A DNA stretch of 64,000 nucleotides, taken from positions 62,001 to 126,000 of the forward strand of contig CALSRA010000010.1 of assembly GCA_943788635.1 (NCBI GenBank). Reading direction: 5' to 3'. A model generated the notes under the pieces. It was not told the origin of the DNA. It searched no databases and saw only the letters and a list, made by a program, of their open reading frames with translations. The stretch's first letter is position 1. Each line of letters opens with the position of its first letter. The position numbers were made by a program, and so were the translations under genes. The stretch comes from an uncultured Alphaproteobacteria bacterium (GTDB taxonomy: Bacteria; Pseudomonadota; Alphaproteobacteria; UBA8366; GCA-2717185). Of the stretch, positions 29,021 through 38,900 are shown in pieces.

Positions 29021-29528
29021 TTACTTGCGACGAAACTGATCCAGCGTGACAACGTTTCCGTCTGCGCCGCTTCGCTATCGTTCTGCGCGTCTTGGCCCGG
29101 GTCTGTTTCGGCAGTATCGGCAGGGGGCGCGACATCCGCGTCCGTGTCCGCGTCATCATCTGCTGCAATATCGTCGCCGACTTTGAACTGCAGGCCGAAA
29201 TTCACCGTCGGGTCGGCAAATGCGGCGATGGCGGCGAAGGGAATGCGCAGATTTTCGCTGATATCGTTGAAGCTCAGCGAATGGAAAATCCTTCATCGTC
29301 GACAGCGAGATCACGATACTGATGCTGCAGGACAATCGTCATTTCGCTGGGGTATTTTTCGCGCAGAAAATCGGCAATCACAACGCCGGGCTCCGTCGTG
29401 CGGAAGGTAATGTAGAAATGGTGCTCGCCCGGCAGGCCTTCATCCGCTGCGCGCAGCACGGCATTCTTAACCACCGCACGCAGTGCAGATTCCACCAGCA
29501 TGTCGTATCGCATCAAATCTTCGGTCAT
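29021..29528 (-). pseudogene. sspB: alphaproteobacterial-type SspB (ClpXP adaptor), apparent two 1-nt frameshifts
   Basis: MTEDLMRYDMLVESALRAVVKNAV...HHFYITFRTTEPGV...EMTIVLQHQYRDL, then +1 frame LSFNDISENLRIPFAAIAAFADPTVNFGLQFKV, then a third frame ending VVTLDQFRRK* (stop 29021-29023), a ClpX-binding-like tail. Confidence 0.87.
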
Positions 29529-29569
29529 GATTTCCCTGAGGACCTCTCTGCAGGAATACCGGTCAGGGG

Positions 29570-29870
29570 ATGACCGGCGAAAACGGTGGGGGGCTTCTGT
29601 TGACCGGCGCCCCCCGGGCCGCGCTTACCTAGTTAGACTAAGCAGCGAGACGGGCTTCGCCCGCAAAGTTATCGTTCGCAATTAGCGAATCGGTCCGATA
29701 TCGGTGGTACCATGCCGAGCGCAAACCAGGTTTTTACCACGCGCGTCGATCCTGTTTCGCCCCCATAAGCCGGAAACTCCGGCTGATGTTTGGTGGAGGC
29801 GCCGGGTACCGCCCCCGGGTCCGCAACGCTTATTCTACAAGGCCCTGTAACGCCATAGTCGGTTTCCCGA
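29570..29870 (-). ncRNA. ssrA: transfer-messenger RNA, circularly permuted two-piece type
   Basis: reverse strand: acceptor piece ending GGTACCCGGCGCCTCCACCA (CCA at 29793-29791), short loop, then coding piece GGGGGCGAAACAGGATCGACG; tag ORF GCGAACGATAACTTTGCGGGCGAAGCCCGTCTCGCTGCTTAG = ANDNFAGEARLAA*. Confidence 0.93.
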
Positions 29871-29982
29871 CATTGATAATATAGGCGCTCTGACCGGGGT
29901 TTTAAAGGCTCGTGAATAAGTGTCCCGATACGGGATGCAGGATGGGTCTTTACAGCGCCCGAATCGGATACATTATGCAGCC

Positions 29983-30777
29983 ATGCAGCAATATCTAGAT
30001 CTCATTCGCAGCGTCCGCGATACCGGCGTTTACAAGGAAGACCGTACCGGAACCGGTACCGTCAGCCTGTTTGGCCAGCAGATGCGTTTCGACCTGTCAG
30101 AGGGCTTCCCCCTTCTGACGACGAAAAAACTGCACCTGCGCTCCATCATTCATGAATTGCTGTGGTTTCTGGCCGGCGATACGAATATCCGCTACCTGAA
30201 TGAAAATGGTGTGCGGATCTGGGATGAATGGGCCGATGAAAACGGTGAACTCGGTCCCGTTTATGGCGCGCAATGGCGCTCCTGGCCGACGCCGGACGGT
30301 ACCCATATCGATCAGATATCCGACGTCGTTGCGCAGATTCGCGACAATCCCAATTCCCGCAGGCTTATCGTCTGCTCCTGGAACGTGGCGGAGGTCGGCA
30401 ATATGGCGCTGCCGCCCTGCCACTGCCTGTTCCAGTTTCAGGTCGCCGATGGCAAATTGTCCTGCCTGCTGTATCAGCGCAGTGCGGATATGTTTCTGGG
30501 CGTGCCGTTCAATGTCGCCTCATACGCATTGCTGACCATGATGGTGGCGCAGGTCACGGGGCTGAAACCGGGCGAGTTCATCCACAGCCTCGGCGATACG
30601 CATATTTATACGAATCATCTCGAACAGGTCGATTTGCAGCTCCAGCGGAAACCCTATGCGTTGCCGGTCATGCGGCTCGATCCGGAGGTCGATGATCTGT
30701 TTGGCTTTCGGTACGAACATTTCACACTCGAGAATTACCAGACCCACCCGCATATCCCCGGCAAGGTCGCGGTTTGA
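29983..30777 (+). CDS. thyA: thymidylate synthase
   Basis: [51 protein letters not shown]. Confidence 0.97.
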   Translation: MQQYLDLIRSVRDTGVYKEDRTGTGTVSLFGQQMRFDLSEGFPLLTTKKLHLRSIIHELLWFLAGDTNIRYLNENGVRIWDEWADENGELGPVYGAQWRSWPTPDGTHIDQISDVVAQIRDNPNSRRLIVCSWNVAEVGNMALPPCHCLFQFQVADGKLSCLLYQRSADMFLGVPFNVASYALLTMMVAQVTGLKPGEFIHSLGDTHIYTNHLEQVDLQLQRKPYALPVMRLDPEVDDLFGFRYEHFTLENYQTHPHIPGKVAV

Positions 30778-31280
30778 AACTGCGGTGCTGTCTGGTTGTC
30801 GCGATGGCGTCGAACCGTGTGATTGGCCGTGACGGCGGCATGCCGTGGCATATCCCGGCGGACCTGCGGCATTTCAAATCCGTGACGATGGGCAAGCCGA
30901 TGATTATGGGGCGCAAGACGTTTCAGTCGATCGGCCGGCCGTTGCCGGGACGGACCAATATTGTCGTAACGCGTGACCCCGATTTTGCGGTCGACGGGCT
31001 AACGGTCGCGGCCACGATTGATGGCGCGATGGCGATTGCGGAAGCAACGGCGCTATCGGATGGGGCGGCGGAGGTGATGGTCATCGGTGGCGGTGAAATC
31101 TACGCGCGGGCCCTGCCGCTGGCGGACCGTCTCTACCTGACCGAAATTCACAGCGATATTGACGGTGATGTCAGGTTCCCTGAAATCGACCGCGCTGCCT
31201 GGCGCGAGGTCGCACGCGCGGATATTGCCGCGGAAGGGGACACTCCTTCCCATTCCTTCGTCACGCTGGACCGGGTTTAG
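30774..31280 (+). CDS. folA: dihydrofolate reductase
   Basis: [61 protein letters not shown]; overlaps thyA by 4 nt. Confidence 0.96.
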   Translation: MKLRCCLVVAMASNRVIGRDGGMPWHIPADLRHFKSVTMGKPMIMGRKTFQSIGRPLPGRTNIVVTRDPDFAVDGLTVAATIDGAMAIAEATALSDGAAEVMVIGGGEIYARALPLADRLYLTEIHSDIDGDVRFPEIDRAAWREVARADIAAEGDTPSHSFVTLDRV

Positions 31281-32209
31281 GCCATGAAGCCCTTTGCATG
31301 AACGACGGGCAGGACCTCATCAATCAACAGTCTTGTCTGATGCATTGTGTCTTCGTCGCCATCCGAAATCGGCCGTAACACAAATTTAAAGGCCCCCGCG
31401 CCAACGAAACTGCGGATCCGTTCAATGATGTCTTCCGCGTCACCGACCCCGAAATAATCCGGCGCGTGCCGGCCGGTCCGTTTCTCGAATGCCTCGGCAG
31501 CGCGGCGCACAACGGGGTGATCCATGCTGCCGAACCGGAACGGGAAGCTGGCCCCGAAATGGTCTTCGTCAATCGGCCGCCCGGCTTCCTTTGCCGCTTC
31601 CTTGATCCCGGCAATGACAGGGGCGACGATGGCGGGGGTTTCCAGGCCTGCCAGCCAGCCGGTGCCGAACCGCGCCGTCCGCCGGACGGCTGCGGGGCTG
31701 GATCCGCCGAGCCAGAAGGGAATGCGCTTCTGCACCGGTTTGGGTTCGATACAGGCATCGGAATACTTATAGAACTCGCCATCGAAATTCACGCTGTCTT
31801 CCGTCCACAGCCGCTGGATCAGTTCCAGCGCCTCGTTGGTGCGCTTGCCGCGCGCCTTCGTCACCTGGCCTGTCGCCGACCAGATGCTGGTCGAGGCACT
31901 GCCGATGCCGAAGGCGGGCAGCAACCGGCCCTCGCTCAGCATATCCACTGTGGCGCATTGCTTGGCCAGCAGCAGCGGATCGCGCAACCCGGCGGAGGCG
32001 ACGTTCATCCCGAATTTCAGCTTTTTGGTTGCGCCGGCCAGCGCGGCCATGGTCGTCATGCATTCCAGGAAGGGCTGTTTGGATGCCAGGCGGTCGGTCT
32101 GCCAAATCGAATCGACGCCGCGCTCTTCGCACATGCCGACCCAGTCCCAATACCCCCTCGCGCCCGCGAACGTAAACTCTGCCAGTCCCAACCCGACTCC
32201 GACACCCAT
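31277..32209 (-). CDS. LLM class flavin-dependent oxidoreductase
   Basis: FGMNVASAGLRDPLLLAKQCATVDMLSEGRLLPAFGIG. Confidence 0.9.
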   Translation of the reverse strand: MGVGVGLGLAEFTFAGARGYWDWVGMCEERGVDSIWQTDRLASKQPFLECMTTMAALAGATKKLKFGMNVASAGLRDPLLLAKQCATVDMLSEGRLLPAFGIGSASTSIWSATGQVTKARGKRTNEALELIQRLWTEDSVNFDGEFYKYSDACIEPKPVQKRIPFWLGGSSPAAVRRTARFGTGWLAGLETPAIVAPVIAGIKEAAKEAGRPIDEDHFGASFPFRFGSMDHPVVRRAAEAFEKRTGRHAPDYFGVGDAEDIIERIRSFVGAGAFKFVLRPISDGDEDTMHQTRLLIDEVLPVVHAKGFMA

Positions 32210-32288
32210 GTTGGTTATCCCTGCTTATTTCCGTGGCAGTTGCCACGCATCTTCCTTGTATTCTAACGGATCACCCGCAATTGCGCGA

Positions 32289-33377
32289 TCACGCGGGTTT
32301 ACCGTCGATCACCCCGCGCCGGACCTGGTCCCGTTCGATGGATTCGAACAGCGCCTTGAAGTTTCCCTCGCCGAACCCGTCGTCTTTCTTACGCTGGATG
32401 AACTCGAAGAACACAGGGCCGATCAGCGTGTCGGAAAAAATCTGCAGCAGCAGCCGCGGGTAGCCTTCCTGGGTCGAGCCGTCCATCAGGATGCCGCGGG
32501 CTTTCAATTCGCCGACCGGCTCGCCATGGCCGGGCAGGCGTTCTTCCAGCATTTCGTAATATGTTTCCGGCGGGGCGGTCATGAAGGGCACGCCATTCGC
32601 CTTCAGCCGGTCCCAGGTGTCCAGCAGGTCGTCGGTCGCGAGCGCGATATGCTGGATGCCCTCGCCGTTATAGGCCATGAGGAACTCCTCGATCTGGCCG
32701 GTGCCCTGCGAGGCTTCCTCGTTCAGCGGAATGCGGATCCGGCCGTCCGGCGCGGTCATCGCGCGCGAGGTCAGCCCGGTATACTCGCCCTTGATGTCGA
32801 AATAGCGGATCTCCCGGAAATTGAAGAGTTTCTCGTAGAACCGGCCCCAATGCCCCATCCGGCCGCGATAGACATTATGGGTCAGGTGGTCGATCTCCTT
32901 CAGCCCGCACCCGGCTGGATGGCGGTCCATCCCGTCCAGATAGGTGAAATCGATATCGTAGATCGAAAGACCGTCATCGTAACGGTCGATCAGGTAAAGC
33001 GGTGCGCCGCCAATGCCCTTGATCGCGGGCAGCCGCAATTCCATCGGCCCGGTCGGGATCTCGATCGGTTGTGCGCCCAGTTCCAGCGCCCGCGAATATG
33101 CCTTTTGCGCATCAGCGACCCGGAATGCCATCCCGCAGGCGGAAGGGCCATGTTCTTCCGCGAAATAGGCGGCTTCGCTGTTCGGTTCGCTGTTGACGAT
33201 AAAGTTGATATTGCCCTGCCGAAACAGCGTGACCCGTTTCGACCGATGGGTGGCAATTTTTGAAAAGCCCAGCATTGTGAAGACCGGTTCCAGGACGTCG
33301 GGTTCGGGGGCTGCGAACTCGACGAATTCGAACCCGTTCAGGCCCATCGGATTGTCGAACAGGTCGGCCATGGACAT
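32289..33377 (-). CDS. hppD: 4-hydroxyphenylpyruvate dioxygenase
   Basis: [113 protein letters not shown]. Confidence 0.96.
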   Translation of the reverse strand: MSMADLFDNPMGLNGFEFVEFAAPEPDVLEPVFTMLGFSKIATHRSKRVTLFRQGNINFIVNSEPNSEAAYFAEEHGPSACGMAFRVADAQKAYSRALELGAQPIEIPTGPMELRLPAIKGIGGAPLYLIDRYDDGLSIYDIDFTYLDGMDRHPAGCGLKEIDHLTHNVYRGRMGHWGRFYEKLFNFREIRYFDIKGEYTGLTSRAMTAPDGRIRIPLNEEASQGTGQIEEFLMAYNGEGIQHIALATDDLLDTWDRLKANGVPFMTAPPETYYEMLEERLPGHGEPVGELKARGILMDGSTQEGYPRLLLQIFSDTLIGPVFFEFIQRKKDDGFGEGNFKALFESIERDQVRRGVIDGKPA

Positions 33378-33477
33378 TACTCCTGGATGGTGGGTTCCGG
33401 CGGGAATGCGGTCAGTCTAGCCGAATCCGCATGGCGGCTGCTAGGGTCCGGTATGGGTCTGATGACAGGAATGCAGC

Positions 33478-34899
33478 ATGGCGAAACGCCCCGAATCGAC
33501 TGACAGAACGGCTAATGAACGCCGGATTTTCGATGCCGGCGCTAATTCGCCCCGGCAGGTGCGCGCAGACCTGGGGCATGTGGTCGAGCCGTCGCGCGAA
33601 ATCCCGGTCTTTGCCACGACGGATGTTCTGGTGGTCGGCGGTGGCCCGGCGGGAACGACGGCGGCGGTGGCGGCTGCCCGGCTCGGCGCCGATGTGATTC
33701 TGGCCGAACGTTACAATCACCTGGGCGGGCTTTCCACCGGCGGGCTGGTGATCTGGATCGACCGCATGTCCGACTGGAACGGTGAACACATCATTCGTGG
33801 CATGGCCGAGGAGATCCTGGATCGGCTGCCGCGCGATGCCATTTATGGTCCGCCGAAGGCCGAATGGGGGTCGCGTGACACAGTTCTGTCCGCGCAGTGG
33901 CAAAAACGCCATGCCGCCTTTCATGGCACGGTGACCTGGGCGCCGATGATCGACCCCGAATGGATGAAGCTCGAACTGTTGCGCATGATACGCGAAGCGG
34001 GGGTCGAACTGCTGCTGCACAGCTGGGTCGCGGGCCCGCTGGTGGAAGGCGGCAAGGTCACCGGGGCGGTGCTGGAATCGAAACAGGGCCGGGTGGCCGT
34101 TCGGGCAAAGGTCGTGGTCGATACCACGGGCGATGGCGATATTTTCGCCCGCGCCGGGGAGGGCTTCGATGGGGATATCGAAAGCGATGATATCCATCAT
34201 ACCGCCAATACGGCGTCGTTACTCTGCGGTGTCGACAACGCCCGCTGGCTGGCCTTCATGGATGCCGAGCCGGATGCCTTCCGCGACTTCATGCGTCATG
34301 GCCGCGAACAGGTGGGGCATTTCGTGCTGCCCTTTCCCGGCTGGCGCAACGACGTCACCGTCTTCATGGGCCCGCGCTTTGCCGGGTTCGATGTGCTGAA
34401 GATCGACGACCTGACAACGCTGGAAACCATGTCGCGGGAAAGTTTGGTCGAATTATTGAATTATTACCGCAGCAACGCGCCGGGCTTCGAGAATGCGTGG
34501 ATCATGCTCAGCGCCCCGCAGCTTGGGGCGCGCCACAGCCGTCGCCTGGTGGGCCTTGGCCGCATGACCGGTGTGCGGGCCAAGACCGGCGCGATCGAGC
34601 CGGATGAAATCGGCATCAGTCCCAGCCTCAGCCCGAATCTGCCGAATGTTTCGGTACCCTATGGCGCGCTGTTGCCGCGCAAGGTCGACAATCTTCTGGT
34701 CGCGGGACGTCATATTTCAACGGATGCGCAAACCCACACCTATATGCGCGAAATCCCGCAATGCTGGCTGACCGGCCACGCCGCTGGTATCGCCGCCGCG
34801 CTTAGCGTGCAGGCCGGCGTGGCGCCGAAGGATGTCTCCATCCCCGACCTGCAGGCGGCGCTGCGCAAACAGGGTGCGCATCTGAACGACCCCGCCTGA
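33478..34899 (+). CDS. FAD-dependent oxidoreductase (FAD_oxidored family)
   Basis: IPVFATTDVLVVGGGPAGTTAAVAAARLGADVILAERYNHLGGLSTGGLV. Confidence 0.9.
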   Translation: MAKRPESTDRTANERRIFDAGANSPRQVRADLGHVVEPSREIPVFATTDVLVVGGGPAGTTAAVAAARLGADVILAERYNHLGGLSTGGLVIWIDRMSDWNGEHIIRGMAEEILDRLPRDAIYGPPKAEWGSRDTVLSAQWQKRHAAFHGTVTWAPMIDPEWMKLELLRMIREAGVELLLHSWVAGPLVEGGKVTGAVLESKQGRVAVRAKVVVDTTGDGDIFARAGEGFDGDIESDDIHHTANTASLLCGVDNARWLAFMDAEPDAFRDFMRHGREQVGHFVLPFPGWRNDVTVFMGPRFAGFDVLKIDDLTTLETMSRESLVELLNYYRSNAPGFENAWIMLSAPQLGARHSRRLVGLGRMTGVRAKTGAIEPDEIGISPSLSPNLPNVSVPYGALLPRKVDNLLVAGRHISTDAQTHTYMREIPQCWLTGHAAGIAAALSVQAGVAPKDVSIPDLQAALRKQGAHLNDPA

Positions 34900-34970
34900 C
34901 CGGCCCGCATTGACAGGCAATGGCATGGCCCGCCACTCTCGATCCGTGCAAACGGGGGAGGGAAGAAGCC

Positions 34971-35600
34971 ATGCGCAAGACGATGTCGTTCCTGAAGCGC
35001 CGCGCGGATATGAGCCAGCAGGAATTTTTCGACTGGTGGCTCAGCGAGCACCGGCCGCTGGGTTCCAAAATTCCGGGACTGCGGCATTACACGATCTCGC
35101 TGGTCGCAGATGGTGCGGATGCGGAATTCGATGGTGTCGCGGAGCTGTGGTTCGATGACACGGCATCGGCCCAGGCGGGCTACGCCAGCCCGGAAGGGCA
35201 GGCGGCCCGGGCCAGCGGTCAGGCGCATACGTCGCGCCGGGAATCGGTCGAACTGGTCGAGCATAAGTTCATCGACACGGGCGAACCGGCGCCGTTCAAG
35301 ATGATCTCCATCCTGAAGCGTGCCGCCTCTTTGAGTCGCCCGGAATTCAAGACCTGGTGGCTGGACAGCCATGTTGCGATGGTCTTGGAATTTCCCGAAC
35401 TGCGCCACTATCAGGTTGTCCTAGCCGAGGACGGGCCCGACGGCGCCATCGATGGCTGCGCTGAATTGTCGTTCAAGGATCTGGAAACCCTGAAACGCGT
35501 GACATCATCCGATCAGGTGCGCGGTGTGCAGCAGAACGACTCGGCCAGCCATGCATCCTCGATTATCCGCATGTATGTCGAAAAACATCCTGTTTTCTGA
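34971..35600 (+). CDS. tandem EthD-like domain protein
   Basis: repeat 1 MSFLKRRADMSQQEFFDWWLSEHRPLGSKIPGLRHYTISLV; repeat 2 ISILKRAASLSRPEFKTWWLDSHVAMVLEFPELRHYQVVLA. Confidence 0.8.
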   Translation: MRKTMSFLKRRADMSQQEFFDWWLSEHRPLGSKIPGLRHYTISLVADGADAEFDGVAELWFDDTASAQAGYASPEGQAARASGQAHTSRRESVELVEHKFIDTGEPAPFKMISILKRAASLSRPEFKTWWLDSHVAMVLEFPELRHYQVVLAEDGPDGAIDGCAELSFKDLETLKRVTSSDQVRGVQQNDSASHASSIIRMYVEKHPVF

Positions 35601-35694
35601 GCAGGGGAAAAGACCTCTCATCGAATTTGGTGCGGATCGTGGTCAATGATGTGTATCATAAGGCGTATTTCTGTCGAATGATTCGCATATAGGA

Positions 35695-36789
35695 TTGGCT
35701 GATCCGATGGCCCGTATTGCACCGTGGCCGCAAACTCTGGGGAGATGGGGAATGCCTTTGTTGAGCTACCAGCAAGCCGGACTTGTTCTCAAACGGCCGG
35801 GCACCGGGACCGATGCGCAAATCCGCGATTTGCAGCGACATTTGCGGATGCTTGGGTATCTGCGGCGGGGCATCGACGGGGCCTTCGGGGGTGGCACCGA
35901 GGGTGCGGTAAAAAGCCTGCAATATGATCTTCTCCATAATGACGGTCGCGGTTCCGATGGCCGGGCGTCGGTCGGGGTCCGCGACTATAACAAGGGGCGT
36001 TGCGATGCGGTGACCGGCGAGGTCGACCAGAATATGGCGGCCTGTATTGCCGACATGCTCGATGATGACGGGTTTGCCAAATTGCCTGCCACTGCGGATC
36101 CGGTGGCTGCGAACCGGGAAATTCCTGCGCTCTATGCTTCGCTGCGCCCGGGTACGGCGCCGGGTCCTTTCCTGCTCGCCATCCTGTCGCGCGAAAGCAA
36201 TCTGAAGCATTTTCACGAACCGGGCCGCAACGATGAAGACACCTACATTGTGGTCGGCCTCGACCGGAATGGCGCCGAATCCCATGTGGTGACCTCGCGT
36301 GGTTATGGCGTTGGCCAGTACACCTTGTTTCATCACCCGCCACGCGCCGAAGAAGTGACGGATTTCATGACCGATGTCGGCCGCAACCTGCAAAAGGCGG
36401 CGGATGAACTGCGTGAAAAATTTGACCATTTCGTCAACGGTTCAACCGGCGGCACCCGGGCGGATGACCGGATCGCAGAACACGGTACCGTGCCGCTGCG
36501 GCCCTGCAAATACGGCGCTGACGACCCCCGTTTCATGACCGATTGCAAGGCCTGCGCCCAGGATGCCGGCCAGATCGATATCAAGCAGGGGGAAACCCCG
36601 TTCCATCCGGATACCACCAGCGCCTACAAATCGACCCAGTACTATAATTATGACCGGCTCGATTTCAGCGGCGTTCCGGTGCGAAAGAATTTCGAATGCG
36701 ACTGGCCCTACGCGGTCCGGCGGTATAACGGCTCGGGCCCCAACGCATACAGCTATCAGGCGCTGGTGCTGAAAAAGCTGCTGGGGTAG
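35695..36789 (+). CDS. peptidoglycan-binding domain protein with lysozyme/transglycosylase-like region
   Basis: DAQIRDLQRHLRMLGYLRRGIDGAFGGGTEGAVKSLQYD (PG_binding_1-like); FLLAILSRESNL...GYGVGQYTLFHHPP resembles lytic-enzyme catalytic context. Confidence 0.65.
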   Translation: MADPMARIAPWPQTLGRWGMPLLSYQQAGLVLKRPGTGTDAQIRDLQRHLRMLGYLRRGIDGAFGGGTEGAVKSLQYDLLHNDGRGSDGRASVGVRDYNKGRCDAVTGEVDQNMAACIADMLDDDGFAKLPATADPVAANREIPALYASLRPGTAPGPFLLAILSRESNLKHFHEPGRNDEDTYIVVGLDRNGAESHVVTSRGYGVGQYTLFHHPPRAEEVTDFMTDVGRNLQKAADELREKFDHFVNGSTGGTRADDRIAEHGTVPLRPCKYGADDPRFMTDCKACAQDAGQIDIKQGETPFHPDTTSAYKSTQYYNYDRLDFSGVPVRKNFECDWPYAVRRYNGSGPNAYSYQALVLKKLLG

Positions 36790-36884
36790 CGGGTCAGTAA
36801 CCGTCAATCGACATAAAATTTACAGGATGCCCGTCGCGGGCTATCGTCATTGGCGGAATGTAGATCCGGGAATGAGGGGTGGCC

Positions 36885-37262
36885 ATGGCACGGAATCATC
36901 GGGAGTTTTTCCCTGTCGATCTGGAACGCGACTGGGAATCTATCCCGGGTTATCCGGCTGGATTCATGTCCATCACCCTGATCAATAACCTGGATTCAAT
37001 ACACCAGAGCGGCCGCCGCACCCGAATTTTACGGATTGATCCCGGGATTGTCCTGACCCGGCAGGTCGTCCACGATCATTGTGAGGAGGTTTTCCTGTTC
37101 CAGGGCGATTTGGTCGTTGGCTGTGATGAAAACGGCGCGGGCGGCGAGGTCTTCACGGCCCCGACCTATGCCATCCGGCCAGAACAGATAAAACACGGCC
37201 CCTTCTCATCGCGAAAGGGCTGCCTGATGCTGGAGGCCCACTACTACGAGCCTGAGGTCTGA
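36885..37262 (+). CDS. cupin-like protein
   Basis: VVHDHCEEVFLFQGDLVVGCDENGAGGEVFTAPTYAIRPEQIKHGPFSS. Confidence 0.65.
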   Translation: MARNHREFFPVDLERDWESIPGYPAGFMSITLINNLDSIHQSGRRTRILRIDPGIVLTRQVVHDHCEEVFLFQGDLVVGCDENGAGGEVFTAPTYAIRPEQIKHGPFSSRKGCLMLEAHYYEPEV

Positions 37263-37363
37263 AGGCCGTCAAATACAATTCCGGCCCGTCAAAACCTGTT
37301 TGATCGCCGAAATGCACAAGGCCACGGCTTGTTAACCGTCGCACATGAAATCTTGCGGAAAAT

Positions 37364-37440
37364 GGCGCGCCAGAGAGGATTCGAACCTCTGACCTTCGCC
37401 TTCGGAGGGCGACACTCTATCCAGCTGAGCTACTGGCGCT
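37364..37440 (-). tRNA. tRNA-Arg (anticodon CCG), CCA encoded
   Basis: reverse strand GCGCCAGTAGCTCAGCTGGATAGAGTGTCGCCCTCCGAAGGCGAAGGTCAGAGGTTCGAATCCTCTCTGGCGCGCCA; TCGCC-CTCCGAA-GGCGA anticodon arm. Confidence 0.95.
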
Positions 37441-37512
37441 TTGCCGGGAGCATGTATAGGACAGCTTTGCCGCCGACGCCATAGGGTTTTCGCAGGCCCG
37501 TCCGGGGCGGGT

Positions 37513-38565
37513 TTATTGGAGGGTGCTGCCTTTGGGGCGATTGGCGAGCGTGGTGCCGTCTTCTTCGGCCGGTTCCGGCGGCGCCAGCGCCCAGTCGGCA
37601 ACATCGCGCAGGACGATTTCGGCATTCAGGTCCCGTAACAGCATGTGGTAGCCGGTCTCGTATTCCCGGTGCCCCCATAACCCGGTATCCGGCAAGGCGC
37701 GGATCAGCGCCTGTTTTGCGGGGGCAGGGATGAGGTCTTCGGTCTTGCCGTACAGAATCAGCGCCCTGGTATCCAGTTTCGGGGCCGCCGCCAGGGCCGC
37801 GTCCATCAGGTTGGTAAGGCCCCAGAGCGCATCGACCCGCGTGGCCTTGATGATCAGCGGGTCCCGGCCCAGTTCGCGCAGCATATCGATGTTGTCCGAT
37901 GGCTTGATCTTCAGCCCGCGCCCGGTCAGGCGCATCCAGGGCACCGTATGCGCGCTCAGCCATAACGCGGCGCGTTGGTAAGCGGGCATGTGGTCCTGCG
38001 CCCAGACTGCCGGGGCGGACAGTATGACCCCGTCGGCATCCGGCGGGTCTCCATTGGCGTAGGAGGCGAGGATGACAGCCCCGCCCATGCTTTCGCCCAG
38101 AATATAGAGCGGTGTCTGCGGATAGCGCTGGCGCAGCAGCCGGGTTGCGGTGGCCAGATCGCCGGTCATTGCCCCGGTGCCGGCCCACAGTCCGTGGTGC
38201 GGCGCATTGCCGAAGCCGCGCTGGTCATAGGCATAGACGGAAATGCCGGCCGCGTTCCAGGCCGCGGCAGGGTTTTCGAAGCTTTTGGAGTAATCGTTGA
38301 ACCCGTGCAGCGCCAGAATGACGGCGCGCGGTGGCGACTGTTCGGCTGGCCAGACGCGCAGTGGCAGCCGTGTGCCGTCCGTCGCCTGGATATGGTCTGC
38401 GGCGAGTATCGGGGCCTGTTCGTTCGTTCCCATGGGTGCGATCCGTGGTGCGCAGGCGCCCAGCGCCAGCAAGCATATCCCGATTGCCCAGGAAACCCGG
38501 CGCGTCCTTTGCCGCACGCTGCTGGCGCGGGGGATTGTGGGGGAAATCTGCCTTGCGTCCATCAT
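37513..38565 (-). CDS. alpha/beta hydrolase (monoacylglycerol lipase/lysophospholipase-like), probable lipoprotein
   Basis: GICLLALGAC lipobox; VILALHGFNDYSKSFENPAAAWNAAGISVYAYDQRGFGNAPHHG; LGESMGGAV. Confidence 0.9.
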   Translation of the reverse strand: MMDARQISPTIPRASSVRQRTRRVSWAIGICLLALGACAPRIAPMGTNEQAPILAADHIQATDGTRLPLRVWPAEQSPPRAVILALHGFNDYSKSFENPAAAWNAAGISVYAYDQRGFGNAPHHGLWAGTGAMTGDLATATRLLRQRYPQTPLYILGESMGGAVILASYANGDPPDADGVILSAPAVWAQDHMPAYQRAALWLSAHTVPWMRLTGRGLKIKPSDNIDMLRELGRDPLIIKATRVDALWGLTNLMDAALAAAPKLDTRALILYGKTEDLIPAPAKQALIRALPDTGLWGHREYETGYHMLLRDLNAEIVLRDVADWALAPPEPAEEDGTTLANRPKGSTLQ

Positions 38566-38683
38566 GCGTGAATGAGTTTGCTTGTAGCCTATCCTTGGGT
38601 ATCATCGCGCAAGCTGTCGGGTCAATCGTTCCGGCGGCGGCAAGACTTGCGAAAACATCGGAAAACCAAGGGGAATTGGCAAT

Positions 38684-38863
38684 ATGGAAGCGCCAGAAAC
38701 CGTCGAAGTCGAAACCGTGCAGGTGTCCTGTGACGGCGGTGGTGGAGCCGCCGGTCATCCGAAAGTCTTTCTCGTGATCGGAGAGAGTAATTTTGTCGAA
38801 TGTCCCTATTGCGACAAGCGCTTCGCGTTGAAGGCGGGTGCAAAGCGCTCAGCGGCGCATTGA
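38684..38863 (+). CDS. 59-aa zinc-finger (zf-CHCC/NDUFS6-like) protein, absent from the ORF track
   Basis: ATG at 38684: MEAPETVEVETVQVSCDGGGGAAGHPKVFLVIGESNFVECPYCDKRFALKAGAKRSAAH*. Confidence 0.8.
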   Translation: MEAPETVEVETVQVSCDGGGGAAGHPKVFLVIGESNFVECPYCDKRFALKAGAKRSAAH

Positions 38864-38900
38864 CGGTCGCAGACAACCGCCGGACGGCGACGAGTCACCG

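Noticed and set aside
29500-29685. 61-aa plus-strand ORF over the tmRNA
   Set aside because: Lies opposite the ssrA coding piece, explained by the RNA gene.
31836-33263. 475-aa plus-strand ORF
   Set aside because: Spans antisense of two well-supported genes (LLM oxidoreductase and HPPD).
35695-36789. Prophage remnant
   Set aside because: Only one lysin-like gene; no integrase, terminase, portal, tail or attachment repeats nearby.
37364-37440. tRNA-Arg as a genomic island insertion site
   Set aside because: No integrase or duplicated tRNA 3' end detected beside it within the window.
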